Below, one piece after another: positions 1-11,465 of a DNA stretch of 20,302 bases. This DNA is from Plakobranchus ocellatus (lineage: Eukaryota; Mollusca; Gastropoda; Plakobranchidae), in contig BLXT01000208.1 in the NCBI GenBank assembly GCA_019648995.1, positions 1,349,417-1,369,718 of the forward strand. Direction: 5' to 3'. The notes under the pieces were generated by a model. It had not been told where the DNA came from. It was given only the letters and a program-made list of their open reading frames with translations, and did not search any database. The position numbers and the translations under genes were made by a program. Each line of letters opens with the position of its first letter. The first letter of the stretch is position 1.

Positions 1-22
1 TTTTTTTTTTTTTTTTTTTTTT
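1..22. repeat. poly(T) run at window edge
   Basis: Twenty-two uninterrupted T residues open the window. Such a run could be the oligo(A) tail of a retroposed element on the minus strand whose body lies outside the window, but nothing next to it confirms this. Confidence 0.9.
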
Positions 23-743
23 AAGAGATTGTCCACAGATTGTCAAACGGACCCCCTCAAGCTTTAAGTGTGTAAAATAGTCATTGGAAAAGGGAGTTAA
101 AAAAAACCGAACGTTTTTGGTATTTTGTTTAATGGCTTATTGCTTCCTGATAGTTTAAAAAAAAAAGGAATTCTGAAGCCGCCTCTTCCTTTCGTTTTTT
201 TAAAGACAGTTTTTTGCTTAACTGGCATGTTAATTCCTACTTTGTTGACAATTTTGGGTCTATATACATTTACATATTTTAGCTGAACGTTAACTCACCC
301 ACAATTCTCCAATCATTTTTTAAGAATCACTTTTGCCTTTCACTTCAGAATCAAACATACTGGGCCGTTTTCACTCCCAATAATAACAAATAAGTTACAA
401 ATAAGTCAGGGAATTGATATTAATTTTATTCTTTGCAACAAATTCAAAAGATCTTGGTTGGCCATAAAAAAAAAAAATTAAAAAAAAACTCAACAAGCTC
501 ATAAAAATAAAGGATTTTGACATGAACAACGCAGTTTTCTTGGTATATTTACAGATTATTTTCGAAGAAAATCGGTATAAAAAGCATAAGTATTATTTAA
601 AGAACAGGTCAAAATGAAATGTTTATTGAAATTTTAGGCTGAAAGATATGTGAAGGCAAAATGAATGTAAAAGGAACAATTTTTAATCATAAAAGAATTT
701 AAATGACTGACTGACAGCAATAATAATCATAAGGTTTTTTAAA
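23..743. other. AT-rich sequence, no gene seen
   Basis: No open frame of note and no recognised repeat. It contains short A-runs near 467-489 and ordinary AT-rich sequence. A 13-mer at 38-50 recurs at 14823-14835, which is within chance expectation for a window this size. Confidence 0.6.
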
Positions 744-812
744 TAGCCAATCCACAACAAGATGATCTCAGGCTTTCAGGCTCTCCGTCAGGCCAGGGCG
801 CCAGTGAACATT
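744..812 (-). mobile_element. SINE family 1, fragment (copy 1)
   Basis: About 65 bases match the 3' part of the family seen at 2990 and 5828: the shared order is 'ccacaacaagatgatctcag', then a ggctctc-type stretch, then 'gtcaggccagggcgcc'. The tRNA-like head with the B box is missing; the sequence runs into the (TA)n tract instead. In minus orientation the end is followed by an A-rich stretch (plus-strand ttttttaaa near 735), as expected for a tail. Orientation is inferred from the better preserved copy at 5809-5962. Confidence 0.55.
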
Positions 813-827
813 CATAAAGAAACAATT

Positions 828-828
<1 letters not shown>

Positions 829-893
<65 letters not shown>

Positions 894-960
894 TATATAT
901 ACACACACATATACATACATATATACGCATACATACATATATTCACACACATATATTCAT
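829..960. repeat. (TA)n microsatellite grading into (CA)/(TA) mixture
   Basis: About 24 uninterrupted TA units lie near 832-880, followed by alternating ACAC and ATAT blocks to about 960. Short frames on both strands here (Tyr-Ile runs) are products of the repeat and not genes. Confidence 0.95.
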
Positions 961-2139
961 GTATTATATCGAATTCATACATTTCGAACATTCAATGTAA
1001 CATTTTGGTACAAGAATATTCTGTAAGGATCAAATTTAATAGTACAGCATTGCAATTTCATAATAGTCCATTTAGAATTTGCATGCAATAAATTCTATCC
1101 ATGTGTACAAGAAAAAGTTTAAAAAGACAAAATGAATAAACGAAATAAAATTATAATTTTATAAGTGGAGTCTAGAAACTGATGTAAACACCAGTCATTC
1201 AAATCAATGCAGATATAATGCAGAGTGATAAATAATAGCACGGGCATGTCCGGTCAAGCAGTTTTGTTCTAATTTATTTTGCTCAAGCATTTTAATAAAC
1301 ATGAAAAAAAGATAGCTATATTTACATCAGCTTTTGTAAACCATACGTACATTAACTAGCACGTAAACCCTTTGTGCAGAATCATTAATAAAAAAAAGAA
1401 TAATGGTCAAGGTTAGTGCCATGCGCCACTTCAGCTCGGAAACTATAATACTTGTTGTGCTGTGAAGGAATTTCATTTCGACCTATGCCTGCTCCTCAAT
1501 ATTTGATTAAAGAGACTCGTCAGAATGTAACCAGAACGGAAAAAGCAGTTCTCCCGAGCTTGAAAGCGCCACTTTTAACTCGTAACTGCGTTACCATGAA
1601 TACTTTTTTGACAATTAAAAAAAAAAAAAAAACCATCAAAAAACGTTCCCAGAAAGTCGCAATTGGATATACAAAAACTCGCATTCCATTAAGACTAAAT
1701 TATAGATCCTTGACAACTTTCTTTATAGTTCATCATGATGCGATATATATAATTAAATGTCAAGCTTACAGAGTAGTTTACACGAGTTGAAGTCTATTAA
1801 CATACATATTTCAACAATAGATTCGTGCCGATATAACTTTATGTCATACATGCATACATAAAAAGGAAAATATTAGGTAAAGGTAACGAACTCAATGTTT
1901 TTATCTGTGTAAGCGCTAGGAAATGAAATTTGACTTAAAAATATATATTTTGGACTTGCTCAAAGTATGTTGATGAAAAGATTGGTAAAATACGTGATGC
2001 TGATCCAAACAAATGCCAGCATTCTGTTTGTGAAAATGTTATAAGTTCCGTACTTCAAAATCTTTTACATATGGTCGTCTTACGAAACTTCCCATTATGA
2101 TCACTAATCAAGGCAGGCACAATGGCATTATGACCTACA
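961..2139. other. AT-rich sequence, no gene seen
   Basis: No recognised gene or element. There is a 16-base A-run at 1617-1632. A 112-codon open frame at 1452-1790 crosses that run (Lys string) and shows no recognisable domain, so I treat it as chance. Confidence 0.6.
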
Positions 2140-2290
2140 TATTGATTGAATTAAAAAGCTGTGTATAATACGATTATTGAGTTATAAATACACGCGTATG
2201 ATTGAATTGTAAAGGCATACACATCATGATCATTGAAACATAAAAGATGTATATATTTGATTTTTGAATCATAAAAACAGACTATGATAA
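2140..2290. repeat. degenerate 25-31 bp minisatellite, about 5 units
   Basis: Units begin with ATTGA (or TTTGA) at 2145, 2176, 2201, 2232 and 2263. Each continues with a T-A mixture, an AAA, and then a purine-pyrimidine stretch such as ACACGCGTA or ATACACATC. Spacings are 31, 25, 31 and 31 bases. Units differ from each other by many substitutions, so the array is old or under no homogenisation. Confidence 0.5.
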
Positions 2291-2989
2291 ATAAATAATG
2301 TGCAGGCAAATCGTGCACATTTAGTCATACATGAAAAGAAACTGTTTCTAAGATTAAAAAGTATTTCTTGCATTTAAAAAAATTCAATGATGATTACAAA
2401 TCAGAAAAATTATATCAAATTAAACATTTTGACTAAAAAACAGGTAAGGACCATACAGATACCCAATTAAAATATTGGCAGAAATAGTTTTACACTCACA
2501 GAAACTTGATTTACACGTAAAAGAAATAAAAATCCATTAGTTTAAGGAAATAGAAAACGGTTCATTATTCAAAATTGAAAATGTTTTAGAATCTAGACTA
2601 ACAATTTTTAAGAGCGAAACATCTTAGCAAAACTGCAACAGTTTTCACAATTCATTTTTACTTTTTTTTTCCGTCATGTTGAAATAAAAACGATTGACAG
2701 GCTATTATCAACTACAAAAATTCATTGGAAAAGAAAAGATAACAAAAGTGATTAAAGCGCTTAAAGTAATAGATCTAATGTTCAAAAAATGTTTAATTTT
2801 AGTTAATAAAATATCACATATAGAGATCAAAATATGTAGGCAAAAATTTGTAAACAAAGTTTGAAAATGACAATCCTGCAGCCTCAAATCTCTACAGTTT
2901 TAAATTGTAGAGCGGATGAATAAATTGCTTCAAAATTCATCCTAACTTTTCTTTTTTACAAAATAAATTCAAACGTTTGGATTGTGAAT
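2291..2989. other. AT-rich sequence, no gene seen
   Basis: Nothing recognised beyond short A and T runs; no open frame of 60 codons. Confidence 0.6.
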
Positions 2990-3075
2990 ACCCAGTCCAC
3001 AACAAGGTGATCTCAGGCTCTCTGGCCCTATGTTAGGCCAAAGCACTGGTGGCGGGGCTCGAATCCGCGAAAGAA
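2990..3075 (-). mobile_element. SINE family 1, partial (copy 2), with tRNA-like T arm
   Basis: Matches the family body ('cagtccacaacaaggtgatc', then a ggccctatgttaggcca stretch) and continues through 'ggtggcggggctcgaatccg'. Read on the minus strand, the last part is a B box (GATTCGAGCC, compare consensus GGTTCGANNCC) inside a nearly perfect T-arm stem, GCGGA/CCCGC around the loop TTCGAGC, at about 3052-3068. I could not find a clear A box upstream on the minus strand, so the head is eroded. The stretch 3110-3235 just beyond is somewhat GC-richer and may belong to the same insertion. Confidence 0.6.
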
Positions 3076-5808
3076 AGCATTTTTCAAAGAAGAGAAATGA
3101 GGGTTTTCATTTCAACCACATTAAGCCTGGGCTTGTACTCGTGTTTGGGGAGGCTAAGTTCAAGGCAATGGACCACAAAAATGAATGATCATGTGTGACT
3201 GAAGGCCCGGCTCTTATAGGCTTATAGTCGCCCCAAAACTAACTATCCCATAAGCGTTTGAACTGTACACATTAACAATATTACATGTTATAAACAATGG
3301 TCACTATCGGTTATCCTATCAAGTGCTTAATTTTTTTTATAGATTTAGCTCTTACGTTAACTCTGATAACGTGTCTGTTCTTTATCAGATAAAATTAGTG
3401 ATTTGTGAGGAACCAACTATTTTTAGCTGCATTAACAAGCGATTGTAAAACAATGAAAGGACTTGAACGAATGCTTTTAAAAATGGCTTAACATTTTTAT
3501 TCCAAATCCAGAAAGACTAAATAAATTACAAAAAAGGAAAAAATTACAAAGGAGGAAAAAAATCATTTACATTTCTTCACACTGATCTGAAGCATTCATA
3601 ACAGCGTACATGCACTGTGGACGACCAAAAATAAAACTATGCCGAAAAAGAATAGTCAAAAGCCTTAGAAGGGTTGGACCCCGTTTCCTTTCCTATTAAT
3701 TTTTAAATGCATAACTACATAATTATTACATTGGCTATCAAAATGAAATTTACAGCAAAATTAGCTCTACTAACAATAAATACGTGAATTTATACATTTT
3801 GTATGCAAATTATAACCGTACAGTATTCCTTAAGAAAGAGCGAGGCAAAAGCACTCAAATACCTTGCTATGAAATAGCTTTAAATTTTTCTCAAACTTTT
3901 TGTTTACCTAATTGTTTTTGGTAAGAAATAAACCTACAAATGCAACCACATTATTATGGCCTTTCAGTTACGTGGGTGTGGCTTCTTCATCTCAAGGTTT
4001 CGAAACCATTTGGTTAAGAAAATGTTTCAGCCTATAAATACACAGGCAGGATCAGGGGGAGACTTTTCAAGTTGTTTCCATTTCCAATATGGAGCATGTC
4101 CTAACTATCACAACTATCACACATTTGGTTCTAGCTAAATTGTATTTTAGTCTTTGGCACTGGCTGAAATATACATGCTCAAAGGATGCAAGGCATTGTG
4201 AGGACTTCACTTCCGTATATAACAGGCTAAAACTGGGTACGTGGAAAGTTGCTCTCTCCAGATAGGTTAAGAAACACAAAAAAGTATGCTTCTTTAAGCA
4301 TCCAAAACCTTATACAAACACCTAAAGATGCTAGACTATTCAATTTGTCGAAAGGGCTAAGCTAAGAAGAAACGCCTGCAGTTAGAATAACATGTTGCAG
4401 GTGAGCTCAATCGATTAAATCTAACTTCAGTAAGAGTTGGGCAAGGCTGGGTTACGTGAGCAGATCTTTCAATCATATACATAGAGAAGACTCGTTATGA
4501 ATAGCAAAGAATGGTTACGAATAAAAAGGAGTGGAAAGAAAAATATAGGTGAAAATTAGATAATTTTACACCGAAGGAAAACCTTTAATCGATTCTAAAT
4601 TTATCCTTAGATTTGTTTTTAATGTAAAGAAAACGCAATGCATCGTAATAGTACCAGTATTGTAAAAAACAATCGACTCTATGTTTGGGCTAAAGTGAAG
4701 AAGCAAAATCGATACTACTTTCAGTTCTCTTAAATGCACAACTACATTCCATGAAAAGTTATCAGGAGGGAAACAGAATGGCTCTCAAGTTTTAAAGCGC
4801 ATAAATGATCCTTATTGAAAAGAATGCTAGATGATAATTAGCGGAACTAAAATGTTAACTGCAATGTAAAGAAGTTACATCGTTCGTGTCTTATGACCCT
4901 TGAATACTGAATGGGCAAGCATTTTTGGCCCCCGACAGTGAAGTTACCCGCTTATTTTCAAGACAAGTGCACTAGAAATTGAGCACCGACACCTTTAGAC
5001 AATGGCATAGAGAAACGAATATCGAATGAAATATCAATCTTTTAAGGATCTAGCACTTTATCGAAAATATTTCAAATCCGACAGCAGATTTTTAACAAAA
5101 TACACGAAAACGAGAATGCACAACTTTTTAAATCATGCGCGCCAACTGTTGCCATGCGACATCAAACGCTAGTGAAAGGAAAACTTGCAAGTCAATCGTA
5201 ATGAGAAATTTGACCACAGGGATACTTTCATTGCCTCAGCTCATATTAAATCTAGTGTAAAAGAAAACATACCTTTTATATAGAACTTACAGAAAAGTAA
5301 AGCAAAAAGTATGCCGAAAATAAGACTTGAGTGTCATGAAAGATTGATGATAAATCTATAAATTGTTTTAATGGATCGTTCACAAACTTTCTGAAGGACA
5401 AACCTTATTGCGTGAAACAGAAGGGCATGGGTGAGTAGGATAAATGCGTATGGAATAATACAGCCAAGGAAAATGGTGCCTGAAATGTTAAAAAAAAACT
5501 GAAGTAGTGAACGACAGTACAAACGTCACGAATCTCTTCAAGGTATTTATTAAAATAAAATTTTCTCTGAAGTTAGCAGGAAGAAGCCACATTTTTCCCT
5601 CTAAAGCAAAGAAACTAATATTTTTATAAGAAATAATTCTCTTAATGAAGATATAAACTTAGATTAACGAATTGAACATTTTCATCTTAAAATAGTTCTC
5701 GACACAGTAATTTGGTATCTTACAATATTGCTTTTGGCACGGTTAAAAAAATTCTTTCTGCTGAAACGGTATGAGTGGGTGGGATACTATCATCAAGGTG
5801 CTAAGTTG
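3076..5808. other. AT-rich sequence, no gene seen
   Basis: Apart from the GC-richer 3110-3235 there is no recognised element. Open frames near 3956-4138, 4067-4279 and 5334-5522 are 60-70 codons, without recognisable domains or composition change, and are taken as chance. Confidence 0.6.
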
Positions 5809-5962
5809 TTTTTTTTTTTTTTTTTTTGCATCTAGCCAGGCCACATTAAGGTGCTCTCATACCTTACAGCCCTTCGCCAGGCCAGGGCACCGGTGGCGGG
5901 GTTTGAACCTGCGATAGAAGCTTTCCTGCAGATCTGTGTAACGCCCTTTACTACTTTATGTG
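5809..5962 (-). mobile_element. tRNA-derived SINE with A box, B box and oligo(A) tail (family 1, best copy)
   Basis: Reading the minus strand from about 5962 downward: an A box-like TAGTAAAGGGCG (plus 5942-5953), then 44 bases later a B box-like GGTTCAAACCC (plus 5899-5909) in a T-arm-like stem GCAGG/CCCGC with a 7-base loop and one mismatch. A short unrelated body ('ccaggccagggc' type, as at 744 and 2990) follows, and the element ends in a run of 19 A residues (plus T-run 5809-5827). The 44-base spacing equals that of internal promoters in tRNA genes. SINEs of this design are non-autonomous, transcribed by RNA polymerase III and copied by a LINE reverse transcriptase; that is family knowledge and not visible here. 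I found no convincing target-site duplication. Confidence 0.65.
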
Positions 5963-7439
5963 GGGCACTTGTAAATTTAATTTGAATAAAAAAAGGATGT
6001 TCTAATATTAACAAAGATAAACGTGCAGATACATTCAAAGTCAAACTACCCTAGAACTTTCCAACTTCATCATAATGAGAACATTATTTTATTCTATCTA
6101 CTCTGGAACCTTCAGTCTTTCAGAAACAAAGTCTTAACATTAAACCTCTAAACTGGGTATCGACCTGGCTCTCACTTCAGGGAAGAAACGAACACAAACG
6201 TTGATATTGAAGCAGATTACACAACATTGTTTAGAGTTGCAAGCAATTCAAATACAAATGCCGAAAATTCCCGCAAATAAGACATGAGAGGGTTTAGAGG
6301 AACTAAGTGACGACCAACACTAAGGCCTCCTATGAAAAAAAAAAGTTTATTTGAAGGATGACTAAATAGAGATAGAAAGCTTTTGAAATTCAGGCCATTT
6401 AGGACCTAGTTTTGATATTTTTGATTCTCCAAATGATACTTGTCCCTAAAAAGTGAATCAATCCTAACATTATGTAGGCCATGTTTAGTTTTCTATCTTA
6501 TTTACACTTTTACAGTATCAAGTTCATACAATTTCTTTTAGAAGTTTTACTTTAAAGCATTTTGTTTATTGCCTCATAATAAGACGTTCTAGAAAAGAAA
6601 GTCTTTTAGCACTGCCTCATTGTAAGTTACATTTTAAAACCAATTAGACCTATATAACTGCGTATTGCCTTTTGCATCGCAGACAATTTGCCTTCATGAA
6701 TAAGTCAAATATGAGATGCCGCATGGCAGAAAGGCTTCCACCTTCATGATGAATCAGGTGTCATTCTTTAGCGAATCAAATACTTCGCTTTCCTTCCAAA
6801 AACAAAGTCCACAGACGCAGCCGTTCCAACAGTCAAAGGTCAAACATGCTGTTAGAGGTTAGTAGAGGATGAGGCGGTTAGTGAGGAGAAAACTTTCAGA
6901 TACTGATGCATCTGTGGAACTTTGTGCGGTACGCTGGCCAGCGATTTCACAGCAATCGGTTCTTTGAAACCGACGATATCAGCATTTACTGAAGTCTCAT
7001 AAATATTTGTTATGCTGATACACGAGTTTAGGCTAGTTCTTAAAGTTTGAAATTTAGACTGCCCTGATGTCAAACGTAATAATTATAAAAAATAATTTGT
7101 TAATTCACTTTTTCAGCATAATGGCCTACGCATATAAGTTTTTTTTTCTTGAAAATCATTGAAAAAGAGGCAGTCCTGTGGCATTATAACAATTTTTTTT
7201 GCTAAGTGATAAGTCATAATTATCCGAGGAATTTTACAAGTAATTAAGGATTGTTAAGAAAATAAGCTTTATCAAATTATTGGCTTGAACAGTAAAAATG
7301 CTTCACTTTTCAGTTGTCTTGTTATTGTATATTAAAGTATTCAGGCCATTAGAACGATCATTTGAAGTGAAAAAGAGGAGCTATATAAAAAAAATCTTAA
7401 AAAGAATTATGATACGCTAAGAAATACCTCTCCTGCCAG
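5963..7439. other. AT-rich sequence, no gene seen
   Basis: No gene recognised. The part 6830-7075 is GC-richer and holds two dyads, listed separately; a 73-codon minus-strand frame there (6852-7073) has no recognisable domain. Confidence 0.55.
6932..6973. other. two adjacent inverted repeats
   Basis: CGCTGGCCAGCG at 6932-6943 is a perfect 12-base palindrome. TCGGTT at 6956-6961 and AACCGA at 6968-6973 form a 6-bp stem with a 6-base loop. Their function is unknown. Confidence 0.7.
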
Positions 7440-7596
7440 GTACACCTTTGGAAATAAAAATAAGCTTAAGGGGACAATAGCATTGAGAACACTAAACTTT
7501 TTTTTTTTTAAATTAACAGAAGGCGCAAAGTAAACACTTGGATATTAAAATGAAACTATAGCGGACAATAGCACGATCAACACTGAACTTTTTAAA
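7440..7596. repeat. diverged direct repeat, 90-bp period, 2 copies
   Basis: Copy 1 from about 7448 contains ggaaataaaa, then ggggacaatagca, then gaacactaaacttttt. Copy 2 from about 7538 contains ggatattaaaa, then gcggacaatagca, then caacactgaactttttaaa. The shared anchors are 90 bases apart. The poly(T) run 7498-7509 ends copy 1. Confidence 0.6.
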
Positions 7597-7900
7597 TATA
7601 TAGAGAGATTCCAATTCAAACTGATTGAGAACTTTCAAGCAAAGAAAAGCACTACAAAAAGCGCCAAAATCCCTGTCTTCAAGAAGTCAATGCAAGAGAC
7701 AAAGCATTACAGAAGCACAAACATTCTAAATTTCTTGAGACTTGCAGCTTTTATGCAAATTATAACCCAAAAAAACTTCACACTGCATCACAGATAAAAT
7801 GCTTGACCGAGGATTGATAGAAGGAAACACCTACTACTCAACATGAAACCCCCACGATAGCTGTAGCAGCAATATACCTTTATTTGTTTACTTATTTACT
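7597..7900. other. AT-rich sequence, no gene seen
   Basis: No recognised feature in these roughly 300 bases. Confidence 0.55.
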
Positions 7901-7997
7901 TTTATTATTATCACAACAATATTATAATAATAATAATGATAATATTATTATTATTATTATTACTATTACTATTACTACTATTATTACTACTACTACA

Positions 7998-8045
<48 letters not shown>

Positions 8046-8089
8046 TGTATTATTATCACTACAATAATAATAATTATTATTATTATTAA
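7901..8089. repeat. (ATT)n microsatellite, interrupted
   Basis: A TTA/ATT/ACT compound trinucleotide tract, with the purest block of about 16 ATT units at 7997-8045. The long Ile/Thr and Asn frames across it are translation of the repeat. Confidence 0.95.
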
Positions 8090-9452
8090 CAGTAACAATC
8101 ATAGGATGACTCCATGATAGCAATTCACCAAACGCTGCGAAAGAAAAAGATTGGAGAGGGACGGTAGGCAGGAACCTACAAGCGGACCACACGTCCTAAT
8201 TCATTCTACAACGACACACTATACCTTGACGAGGTCGGGGTAGGATAGAAACAGCGTTGTAGGAGCCCAAAGAACAGAACAAATATCTAGGCGAGACAAA
8301 TTTTTTGTTAAAATCGCAAGCTTTCATCCCATTTATTCAAACAAGAAGACTACTAAAGTAAGTTATCTCTCTGCTTGTGAGGCAAGTACCTGACTTCAGT
8401 TTCCCCATAGGGCACTCAAACTGTTTAAGGGCAGAACCATCTCACTCCTGCTGAAAAATGTAGACCAAAAAGGTGGAGGTAGAGAAACAGGGCAGAGACA
8501 GACGAGATAGGCGAACAATTTGGAGGTCAAGGTAAATAAAGAACAACGTTCTTAAGGAAATTACACCAAAGAGGCTAAGTGGGCAGATCAGAAAATATAA
8601 AGCATCTGAGCAGGGAGTGAGCGGCAAAACCTGAACAGTTTTTAATACTCACAGACAAGACGGTTAAAGTTCAAAGGACAGAAAACAGGAGGCTGACAGC
8701 TGATATAATGTAGGACAGAGTAGAGCCCTCTCTCCCACTTATGTCTAATACCTATCTTCTCTCCACGCCGCCTTTTTCTCCACACAAGTATTGCAAACAA
8801 ACTTAGGGATCTAGAAACTAAATTACGACTCTGGTCTGGTTGTATCCTCGAGGAAAGGCGGTACATTAAGATTAATCATCGATTATTAGAGGTGAGAGAC
8901 TTAGCACAATCCTAATCCATTACGTTTGCAGTCCAAGAGAATCCTTGTGAAATGCTACTTTGAGTAGACGATGAGTACTAAGCACTAAAGATAAACATTA
9001 CACAAATAAGTGGTACAGTATAAAGAAGATAAGTACCTACTTTTTGGCTAAAAACGGTGTAAAAGAAAAAAATTACAGCTCCATTTTACTTTGGTTTGGT
9101 TATGAGATGAGCACGGACCATAAGGAAAGGAGGAACCTTCTCTAAATGCAATAAACAAGTGGCTCAACTAGTATAGCTCAAAAAGCTCAGAATTAGAGTC
9201 TATAACGGTCTGATTTACATCGTCACATATCACCATTCGGATAAGTAGGGAAAACAAGCCCAGATGGACAATAGCCTAAAAAACTTTCAACATCTACATA
9301 TAACAACGCTATTGAAATCTGTCCAGTTGGAATTATAGTCATCGAGAAAGATTACGATCACAATTCCCAAGTTTTATTCAATTGCACTTTCAGCATATAT
9401 ACGATAATGCCGTAAAAAAATGAGACTTCAAAATACAATTTCTTATACATTC
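8090..9452. other. mixed-composition sequence, no gene seen
   Basis: The stretch 8100-8880 is less AT-rich and purine-rich on the plus strand over 8450-8720. Two consecutive minus-strand frames (8442-8627 and 8642-8866) have no recognisable motif and no convincing splice context, so no gene is called. Confidence 0.5.
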
Positions 9453-9505
9453 GAGAGGAGGAGAGGAGGAGGAGGAGGAGGAGGAGGAGGAGGAGGAGGA
9501 AGAAG
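9453..9505. repeat. (GAG)n microsatellite
   Basis: GAGAGGAGGA interruptions are followed by about 12 uninterrupted GAG units, ending in gaagaagac. The tract is entirely purine on the plus strand. The Leu run on the minus strand comes from the repeat. Confidence 0.95.
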
Positions 9506-10908
9506 ACTTGGAGATCAACAATTGGATTGCTGCTCTCGTCAGCACCAAAGATTAAAGCAAGGAAAACAAAGTTGGGACAGCAGATTTGGACAATGACAAT
9601 TTTGTAATTCATTGGCATTAAAACGATGTCAAATAATGTGCTGAATCAAAGGAATGTCGGGTATTCACCTATATAACAGATATAGCTTATGTATTTTAAA
9701 GTTCTCTGGAATAACAGGGGCGATACCATTTCGCTGGTGGTATTGAGAAACGAAAGAATACTTTAGTGTAACCTATACAAGGACAATTGTATCGATTTTG
9801 AGGTCTATATTTACGAAATATGCACACTTAGTAAAGGTTAGCATTCCAATGCAGAAATGGTAAACCATTACTGCTCAAGCCTATAGCAATAAAATATTGG
9901 GCGTGTGAAATGATAGAAAGAACGATTGTCCCACCTGCAACACTTTTAACGTCCTCTAAGCTCTCCTAGGATATTATACAAAGAGAACTAATGTATGCTC
10001 ACATCTGAGGCTCAACTCTCCGAGGTTCAACACGAGATTTGGATCAAAATGATTTTTGAACCGAGTAAAGCTATTTCCATATTAGTTTTTCCTTTTAAAA
10101 AAAACGCTTGAGCTAATTAATATCCTCTGAAATACTTTTTACATCTTAGACCTAGCTGCATATCTCCAAGGATCTATTTTTTTAAAAATAATGTCTGCAA
10201 TCTATACTTGTAATAATTGAACAGCATAAATTATGGGAGAAGAATTAAAACCTTACTCTTAATTTCTTATAAGGACTTCATACTTCTACGATAAAGGCTT
10301 ACATGTAGCTTTTTTCAAATATGCTGCATAAAAAGTACACGCATACTTTTCAATGATTTGCACAGACACATGCAATAAATATTTTAGCCAAATGTTCTAC
10401 AGACATTTTGTAGAATTATTGATTAATGTCACCCGTATTTTCACCTTTCTAAGCCAATTTACAAGCCAGCATCGAATATTTCCCAACTGTACTTTTGCCT
10501 CCATCTCTTTCAACAGCAAAAATACATAATAAATTACAGTTGGGGTCATTTTACAAGTGCATTTAAAGCAAACCAACAAAGCATTGATGTGTTTTTATTA
10601 GAAGTCTTTACACATTTATATTTTACCGAGATTTTATTTTACATGCTATGTAAAGTAGGTCTTAAAATGCTCCGGCCATCTCGAACTAGAGAAAATAAAG
10701 CACAGTAAGAGGCAAGAAATGCAAGTCAATTCTGTGTTCTTTAAAATGATCCAAACGCTTTTAAAATATTCCTATGATGAAAACTCTCTACTTGCAAACA
10801 ATGGAACGTTTAATTGTTCTATTGGCAACTTTTACTAGGCCTAATAATGACTACCGCTTCTACAACCAGTATTTTAAGGTAATTATTGTATAAAAGACTA
10901 AATATTTT
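9506..10908. other. AT-rich sequence, no gene seen
   Basis: No recognised gene, repeat or RNA. The 60-codon minus-strand frame at 10397-10579 has no recognisable features. Confidence 0.55.
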
Positions 10909-10954
10909 GGCCCTCCTTGGGCCTGGCGTCTTTACTGGATTTGAACTCGTGAAG
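10909..10954 (-). mobile_element. possible eroded SINE family 1 piece
   Basis: The order ggccct..., gggcctggcg..., then ggatttgaactcg parallels the family (ggccct..., aggcca..., ggctcgaatccg). The last part is a B box-like CGAGTTCAAATCC on the minus strand. Similarity is short and partial. Confidence 0.35.
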
Positions 10955-11137
10955 CTGATTGGTGCGTCTGAAAAATTTTAAATATTTTATCGATATAAAT
11001 GGCACATCATTTGCTTTTGCAAGTGGAAATAAAATCACGAGTATAAATGAGACAAGACTAGGCATTGAATCTTCACCCAAGAAGCCAGCAGAAATAGGTC
11101 TCTTTAGCCTCTGCATATAGCCCACTATCTACAAATT

Positions 11138-11192
11138 GACGTCAGGCTCTCAGGCCCCCGTCAGGCCAGGGTGTAGGTGGTAGCTATTGAAC
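11138..11192 (-). mobile_element. SINE family 1, fragment
   Basis: Carries 'gtcaggctctcaggcccccg' followed directly by tcaggccaggg and a weak ggtgg, the same order as at 770-800. No B box survives. Confidence 0.5.
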
Positions 11193-11377
11193 ATTTCATA
11201 ACTGGTCCTTAAAAACTATCCAAATCTAAATAGCTCAAATGATGGCGGCAGTCAAACTGGCATTATTTAGCGTGCGTTTGGGGAGTGTTATGAAAAAAAA
11301 AATTAAACGTGTATTTCCAAACAATAACATAGTTAGGATTGACTTGTGGGTAATTTTGAAAGCGTTTCACTCCAAAA
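11193..11377. other. AT-rich spacer between SINE pieces
   Basis: No feature recognised. With the two neighbouring fragments, three SINE-like pieces fall within about 560 bases. Confidence 0.5.
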
Positions 11378-11465
11378 TGATCTTCAGATAGCCCACTTCG
11401 GGCCAGACGTCGGTGGCGGACTGGGACTAGAGGTTCTTGCAGATTCGAGGGCGGGTTGTAAGGGA
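11378..11465 (-). mobile_element. possible SINE family 1 fragment, strongly diverged
   Basis: The string gatcttcag, then cgggccagacgtcggtggcg, resembles gatctcagg...gtcaggccagggcgccggtggcg of the family; the following B-box position (ctgggactag) is degraded. The call is marginal. Confidence 0.3.

Noticed and set aside
38..50. 13-base match between 38-50 and 14823-14835
   Set aside because: Several 13-mer matches are expected by chance within a 20-kb window on two strands, and the flanks do not align.
1452..1790. 112-codon plus-strand open frame
   Set aside because: It crosses a 16-base A-run and has no recognisable motif or change in composition.
7884..8192. Ile-rich and Asn-rich open frames
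   Set aside because: Both are translations of the (ATT)n microsatellite.
8442..8866. Two consecutive minus-strand frames that might form a small gene
   Set aside because: No recognisable motifs, no clear splice or start context, and the open frames follow from purine bias on the opposite strand.
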